The notes below the pieces were generated by a model that was not told where the DNA came from, made no database searches, and saw only the letters and a list, made by a program, of their open reading frames with translations. From NCBI GenBank assembly GCA_002496425.1, contig DAJS01000002.1:1-8684 (forward strand): a DNA stretch of 8,684 nt, written 5' to 3'. This DNA is from Acidilobaceae archaeon UBA162 (GTDB lineage Archaea; Thermoproteota; Thermoprotei_A; Sulfolobales; Acidilobaceae). Made by a program: the position numbers and the translations under genes. Positions within the stretch are counted from its first letter, which is position 1; each line of letters begins with the position of its first letter. Shown one piece after another: positions 5,481 to 8,684 of this stretch.

Positions 5481-6314
5481 TTGTGCTCAGCCTCCTGGCC
5501 CCCGACCAGGAGGAGCGTCCCTCTTGAAGTCGCCATACCTGGCAGCGTCCTTTCTGTTGAGCAGGACCTTAGGGACAAGACCTATAAGGTGGGCCTCATA
5601 TCCCGAGCCCTAGCGGTCTTCAGGGTTGATGCAGTCCACATATATTACGATGAGGAGACCGAAGAGAATGACGTTGAGCTGTTCAAGGACCTGCTTGAGT
5701 ACCACCTGACACCGCCTCACCTGAGGAAGGATCTCTTCCCGATTAGGGAGTCCCTCAGGTACGCCGGGCTAATGCCTCCTCTTAAGCTGCCTAACCATGT
5801 CGTGCCGACAAGGCTGAAGAATGGCGATGTAATAGACGGGCTTGTTAGGAGCAGAAGAGGTTATGAGTGCGAGGTCTATCTAGGCCGTGCTGGCGTCGGG
5901 ACTCTAAAGCCATGTGAGGCAGAAAGAGGTTCGGTTGTGACGGTGTCGGTGGCCAGCGTTAGACCAAGGCTGCTCCTAAGGCGTGCCAGCTGGGGAAGAA
6001 CCTATACCGGCTACGCCGTGAAGGTGGTCAAAGACCTTAGGGACCTAGTGAAACTAGCCAAGGAGGCAGGTTACCTAGTCATAGGCACCTCTAAGTACGG
6101 CTTACTGTCTATCCCATCTGCTATGTCCCAGTTAACCGGCAGGCCCCTCCTTGTTGCCTTTGGGGGTCCCTCTGAAGGACTCATGAACACTGTTGGCTCC
6201 AAGGTATTTGACATTATAATTAACGCCATACCTTATCAGGGTACCGAGAGTGTGCGAACCGAGGAAGCCCTCGAGGCCACGCTAGCCCTGATAAACGTGG
6301 TGGAAGGACCTTGA
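5481..6314 (+). CDS. SPOUT-class RNA methyltransferase (DUF171 / C9orf114 type)
   Basis: A 277-residue protein of the SPOUT family with a trefoil-knot SAM site, annotated in archaea as a putative RNA (uridine N3) methyltransferase; human SPOUT1 is the relative. The N-terminal LEVAIPGSVLS and LRDKTYKVGLISRALAVF (residues 15-48) and the C-terminal AFGGPSEGL (226-234) with INAIPYQGTESVRTEEAL (247-264) are the family landmarks. A beta-rich insert at about 100-160 looks like an OB-type RNA-binding domain. The start TTG at 5481 follows GGAGG (5467-5471) by 9 nt; no ATG, GTG or TTG lies between it and the conserved region. Longer readings from 5388 give only an Arg-rich shadow of the preceding ORF. 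It is coupled by a 4-nt overlap to the metallo-beta-lactamase gene. Confidence 0.88.
   Translation: MCSASWPPTRRSVPLEVAIPGSVLSVEQDLRDKTYKVGLISRALAVFRVDAVHIYYDEETEENDVELFKDLLEYHLTPPHLRKDLFPIRESLRYAGLMPPLKLPNHVVPTRLKNGDVIDGLVRSRRGYECEVYLGRAGVGTLKPCEAERGSVVTVSVASVRPRLLLRRASWGRTYTGYAVKVVKDLRDLVKLAKEAGYLVIGTSKYGLLSIPSAMSQLTGRPLLVAFGGPSEGLMNTVGSKVFDIIINAIPYQGTESVRTEEALEATLALINVVEGP
5491..5513 (+). promoter_or_regulatory. Perfect 8-bp hairpin inside the start of the SPOUT gene
   Basis: CCTCCTGG (5491-5498) and CCAGGAGG (5506-5513) form a perfect GC-rich stem with loop CCCCCGA. GCT (5485-5487) and AGC (5514-5516) can extend it beyond a 3-nt bulge. It begins 7 nt after the TTG start codon and codes for non-conserved residues. 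One arm is SD-like and the other anti-SD-like. A role in translation control is inference. Confidence 0.45.
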
Positions 6315-6970
6315 GCGGCAGCGAGCAGGGCCTAGAGGTCACGTGGTGCTTTCACTCCTACTTCGTGATATCGTACGAGGGCGTGAGCCTTGCCATAGAT
6401 CCCCACGATGGTGGCAGCCTAAACCTACCAGAATGTCGCGTGGAGGCCACCTACGTCCTCGTCACACATGACCATTACGATCACAACGCTGTTGAGATGG
6501 CCAGCGGAAGAGGTACGGCTAAGGTGATCAGGTGGTCAAGGGGCTCGTGGGTGCTAGGGCCCTTTAAGGTGAGAGGCCTTAGGCTAAGCCATGGCAATGG
6601 ATATGGCATTACCAACGCCTACGTTGTGGAGGCAGCAGGCCTAAGGGTAGCACACCTCGGCGATGTTGGGGAACCCCTTACCGAGGACCATGTTAAGACC
6701 ATCGGCAGAGCCGATGTAGTAATGGTTCCAGCAGGCAATGTAACTACTGTCTCCCAGCGTGACGCTGTGACATGGGCCCTAGGTCTAGGGGCTAAGATAG
6801 TTATACCAATGCACTTCTGGGTGCCAGGCTCTACTGCTCCCCTTGATCCTATAGACTCAATGCTTGCTGAGTGGAGAGGCCATGCCATTATAAGATCTCA
6901 GACGTTCTCGCTACGCCTGAACCATGACTCCCTGCCTGCTGAACCCACATTAGTTCTCTTTCCCTACTAG
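6311..6970 (+). CDS. UlaG-like metallo-beta-lactamase-fold hydrolase
   Basis: A 219-residue metallo-beta-lactamase-fold protein of the UlaG/UPF0173 kind, expected to bind two metal ions and hydrolyse a phosphoester or lactone. The ligands are visible: the early WCFHSYF with H15, the signature THDHYDHN (52-59: H53, H55, D57, H58), H94 in LSHGNG, D118 in HLGDVG, and H168 in PMHFW. The substrate is unknown. No RNA-specificity beta-CASP domain is present, so an RNase J or CPSF role is unlikely. The TTG at 6311 overlaps the SPOUT stop (TTGA), with GGTGGAAGG just upstream, so the two are translationally coupled. The stop TAG precedes the next gene by about 15 nt. Confidence 0.88.
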   Translation: MSGSEQGLEVTWCFHSYFVISYEGVSLAIDPHDGGSLNLPECRVEATYVLVTHDHYDHNAVEMASGRGTAKVIRWSRGSWVLGPFKVRGLRLSHGNGYGITNAYVVEAAGLRVAHLGDVGEPLTEDHVKTIGRADVVMVPAGNVTTVSQRDAVTWALGLGAKIVIPMHFWVPGSTAPLDPIDSMLAEWRGHAIIRSQTFSLRLNHDSLPAEPTLVLFPY

Positions 6971-6985
6971 CGCTGGGTGTTAGAC

Positions 6986-7366
6986 TTGAAGCAGAAGAGA
7001 CTGCCGCCCTTCGCCACTGGGAGCATAGTTAATGATTATAGTCCTCTCTACGCTTACTGGAGCTACGCCGAGTCTGTTGGACGTCAGGACGCGGCAAGGA
7101 GAGCTATGATTGACGAGGACGACTTTGAGTTCCTGAGGAAGCTAATTAGTAACACACGGCCCTTAACGCTCCTAGAGCTGATGGACGCTCTCAAGCTTAG
7201 GTCTCGCGAGAGAATCGATGGCGAGCTGGCCTCCAGGTCACTTGGCATGCCCCAGGAAGCAGCCGTGGAGGTCCTGTCGTCAATACTGGCGGGCTGGTTA
7301 ATAGAGGCTGGTGAGACGTTCAAGCTGCTTGGGCTCAGACAGCGCTTCAGGCTCCCTGAGAGCTGA
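6986..7366 (+). CDS. Unrecognised 126-residue protein
   Basis: This is a soluble, mainly helical protein that I do not recognise. It begins MKQKRLPPFATGSIVNDYSP, then has an aromatic stretch (LYAYWSYAE), an acidic link (DEDDFEFLRKL) and a helical region that could be a winged-helix-like fold (PLTLLELMDALKLRSRERI, then VEVLSSILAGWLIEAGE). The end is basic (LGLRQRFRLPES). I prefer TTG at 6986 because GGGTG (6975-6979) lies 6 nt upstream; GTG at 6977 would overlap that site and add three residues. It is third in the unit after the SPOUT and metallo-beta-lactamase genes, 15 nt from the latter. Its end overlaps the convergent HTH gene by 20 nt. No cysteines or catalytic motifs are seen. Confidence 0.75.
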   Translation: MKQKRLPPFATGSIVNDYSPLYAYWSYAESVGRQDAARRAMIDEDDFEFLRKLISNTRPLTLLELMDALKLRSRERIDGELASRSLGMPQEAAVEVLSSILAGWLIEAGETFKLLGLRQRFRLPES

Positions 7367-7742
7367 TCGCCTCTTCGGCCTCCACGTGCCTTGAGGACAT
7401 AGAGGCTAGGCCGGCCTTGGCTGCGAGCTCCGAAAGTCTCGTGGCCAGCTTAGGGTCAAGGACCCCCTTCTCAGAAGCCCACTCTATGTAATCCTTGATG
7501 CCACCCAGGAGCTCCTCAGCCACTATGTGCGAGACCTCCAGAGCCTCCTCAGGGCTAGCGGACTCCAACGCCCTCTCTATGACCCGGTCTGATGGGTGGG
7601 TCTCACCTCTGAGGTACTTACTTATGGCCGCGGGCGTCACGCCCAGCTCTGCTGCCAGCTTCCTAACCCCCCTTGAGGCCGCGAGCCTCTCTACAACCCT
7701 TCTTCTGGCATCCTTGCCCAATAGATGAACATATTTTGGCAT
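7347..7742 (-). CDS. XRE-like helix-turn-helix DNA-binding protein
   Basis: A 131-residue protein with an N-terminal helix-turn-helix of the XRE/Cro kind at residues 26-48: VRKLAAELGVTPAAISKYLRG, followed by ETHPSDRVIERALE. The basic helix before it (DARRRVVERLAASRG) fits DNA contact. The C-terminal half (68-131) is helical and acidic (EELLGGIKDYIEWASEKG, then LATRLSELAAKAG) and probably dimerises or binds a partner. It is likely a crenarchaeal transcription regulator; targets are unknown. I choose ATG at 7742 (MPKYVHLLGKD) with GGTG 4 nt upstream rather than TTG at 7757. A weak TATA-like TTAACCTAATAC lies about 36 nt before the ATG. It is 61 nt downstream of the 7804-8337 gene. Confidence 0.85.
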   Translation of the reverse strand: MPKYVHLLGKDARRRVVERLAASRGVRKLAAELGVTPAAISKYLRGETHPSDRVIERALESASPEEALEVSHIVAEELLGGIKDYIEWASEKGVLDPKLATRLSELAAKAGLASMSSRHVEAEEAISSQGA

Positions 7743-7803
7743 ACTACACCAGGACAAGCTGGCTAGCAGTCAGTATTAGGTTAAGAGAGTCCGAGACTGG
7801 GCC

Positions 7804-8337
7804 TCACGCTCTAAAAGTCCTGCCTAGCCCTCCTGGAGAGCTTCTGCCCCTTAACGGCGTCTTCAGCTCCACATCTATCCTGGCATCCATCATGGAGCTC
7901 TTGGCCTTGAGCTCCTGTATGGAGGACTCCACGAGGTCCTGAAGGCCTTTTGGTGCGCCCACCTTCTCTAGGGCCTCCCTGCCTGAGGACGATACCACGA
8001 GCTTCCTGTACCTTGGCTCTGTCTCAAGGAAACCCACGTATAGGAGTGCGACTATGTCGTTCTTGAGAGCTGGGCTGTAGGGTTCCTGCCCTATATTGAA
8101 GAACTGATAGCCTAAGTCAAAGCCCTTGCCCTGAATCTCATTCACTATCATGTGTAACGTCCTCTCATGTATGGGCCCTAGCCTGTTGACTAGATATATA
8201 AGGCCCATCATCTTAGGGTTCTGCATAACCTTATCCTTGTTAACTACCTGAAAGCTAGCTATCTTGAGCTCCTTGACAGAGCCCGCCTTCTCATCAATCT
8301 GTGCCTCCTTCAGCCTAGGCTGCTTACGCCCACCCAT
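7804..8337 (-). CDS. Conserved-looking 177-residue protein, possible winged helix, unknown function
   Basis: I do not recognise this protein firmly. It has a basic N-terminal tail (MGGRKQPRLKEAQ), a core at residues about 25-130, and an acidic-then-basic tail rich in Gly and Arg (TPLRGRSSPGGLGRTFRA). The core (MGLIYLVNRLG, then GYQFFNIGQEPYSPALKNDIVALLYVGFLE, then RKLVVSSSGREALEKVG) looks like a winged-helix layout and faintly recalls YwgA/Panacea-type domains; this is pattern memory only. No cysteines or catalytic motif are seen. ATG at 8337 is chosen because GAGGTG (8344-8349) sits 6 nt upstream; the GTG at 8346 is part of that ribosome site. Its promoter is probably the TATA box at 8388-8396, giving a leader of roughly 28 nt. 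Confidence 0.78.
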   Translation of the reverse strand: MGGRKQPRLKEAQIDEKAGSVKELKIASFQVVNKDKVMQNPKMMGLIYLVNRLGPIHERTLHMIVNEIQGKGFDLGYQFFNIGQEPYSPALKNDIVALLYVGFLETEPRYRKLVVSSSGREALEKVGAPKGLQDLVESSIQELKAKSSMMDARIDVELKTPLRGRSSPGGLGRTFRA

Positions 8338-8387
8338 GTCTTTCACCTCAACCTAATAAGCCCCACCTGTTAGGATAGAGCCCGGGG

Positions 8388-8396
8388 TTTAAATTT
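8388..8396. promoter_or_regulatory. Symmetric TATA element between divergent genes
   Basis: TTTAAATTT on plus reads AAATTTAAA on minus, flanked by G/C-rich sequence on both sides. It lies about 30 nt before the ATG at 8422, as for a leaderless archaeal mRNA, and about 54 nt before the ATG at 8337 on the other strand. The minus reading CCCCAAATTTAAA includes a BRE-like purine stretch. Confidence 0.65.
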
Positions 8397-8421
8397 GGGG
8401 GGCCGCCAAGCGCTTGCATTA

Positions 8422-8684
8422 ATGCTGACAGTATTTATGATATTGACGTTGCTCCTAACTCTCACTTCATTGTCAAGCACCCTTGCGCTAAGCCAGGAAA
8501 CACATTCATGGTCAAGGAGTACCTGGGTCCTGCTGCCAGCCGTCGTTGAAAATCCATCAGGCTACTCAGGCACGCTGGTTAACGCCACATTAACACTCTC
8601 ATACCCTGGCACTGGACAGGTAGTTGTGTATAATGGTACCGGGATGGCCACGGGTTCCACGCTTTACAGCATGAAGATGGCGTT
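8422..8684 (+). CDS. Secreted or membrane-anchored protein, C-terminus cut; possibly Lon-like S16 protease
   Basis: An ATG at 8422 opens a frame of 87 codons that runs off the window. The first 24 residues (MLTVFMILTLLLTLTSLSST then LALS) form a hydrophobic signal peptide or anchor with likely cleavage near LALSQE; it lacks the usual N-terminal positive charge. The mature part is Thr/Ser/Gly-rich with beta-like segments (TWVLLPAVVENPSGYSG, then NATLTLSYPGTGQVVVYNG). The layout of signal, PAVxE, NxTLT, YPGxGxV, then Ser-x-Met-Lys-Met-Ala resembles the N-terminus of the predicted archaeal Lon-like serine proteases (COG1750 type), but the catalytic Ser/Lys region lies beyond the window, so this is a guess. 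There is no ribosome site; the TATA spacing suggests a leaderless transcript. Confidence 0.72.
   Translation, partial: MLTVFMILTLLLTLTSLSSTLALSQETHSWSRSTWVLLPAVVENPSGYSGTLVNATLTLSYPGTGQVVVYNGTGMATGSTLYSMKMA

Noticed and set aside
7347..7366. Convergent 20-nt overlap as evidence of a wrong gene call
   Set aside because: Both genes have good starts and coherent proteins; short tail-to-tail overlaps are common in compact archaeal genomes.
8395..8421. Upstream in-frame TTG at 8395 for the secreted protein
   Set aside because: It would sit inside the TATA box; the spacing fits a leaderless start at the ATG 8422.
1..8684. CRISPR, insertion sequence, toxin-antitoxin or defence module
   Set aside because: No direct-repeat arrays, transposase motifs, terminal inverted repeats or known defence domains were seen on either strand.

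Overview
The window looks like chromosomal DNA of a crenarchaeal, probably thermophilic, archaeon. The reasons are an archaeal RNA polymerase subunit (Rpo11/RpoL), the exosome cap protein Csl4, diphthamide enzyme Dph2, archaeal-type TATA promoters, GGTG/GAGG ribosome-binding sites, heavy use of TTG and GTG starts, and AGG/AAG-rich moderately high-GC coding sequence. An Acidilobales or Desulfurococcales-like source is a guess from protein style only. No mobile element, CRISPR array or phage gene was found.

Layout. Positions 1-3685 (minus strand) hold one tightly packed, overlapping cluster of RNA and translation genes. In transcription order they are a small C2H2 zinc-finger protein, dph2, a METTL5-like adenine methyltransferase, csl4, a DUF2067-like protein, rpoL, and a Cys-rich protein cut by the window edge. 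Upstream lie a PadR-type regulator (minus) and, divergent from it, a tRNA-Leu(GAG) gene; both appear to use one TATA element near 4200. Next is a 2-methylisocitrate lyase gene (minus), convergent with the tRNA.

From about 5342 a plus-strand unit starts. It holds an unrecorded-looking 31-residue basic ORF, a SPOUT-class RNA methyltransferase (DUF171 type) with a perfect hairpin just inside its reading frame, an UlaG-like metallo-beta-lactamase-fold protein and an unrecognised 126-residue protein. It meets head-on, with a 20-nt overlap, a minus-strand pair: an XRE-like helix-turn-helix protein and a 177-residue unrecognised protein. A second symmetric TATA element (8388-8396) seems to fire this pair leftward and, rightward, a leaderless secreted or membrane-anchored protein whose start only is in the window (possibly a Lon-like S16 protease).

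Functionally most genes concern RNA polymerase, RNA decay, rRNA modification, EF-2 modification and tRNA. The metabolic exception is methylisocitrate lyase (propionate, 2-methylcitrate route). Nothing here is a clear new defence or mobile system. The most worthwhile leads are the two shared bidirectional TATA promoters, the 31-residue ORF plus hairpin ahead of the SPOUT enzyme, the Cys-rich protein coupled to rpoL, and a strong excess of the palindrome AGGCCT.
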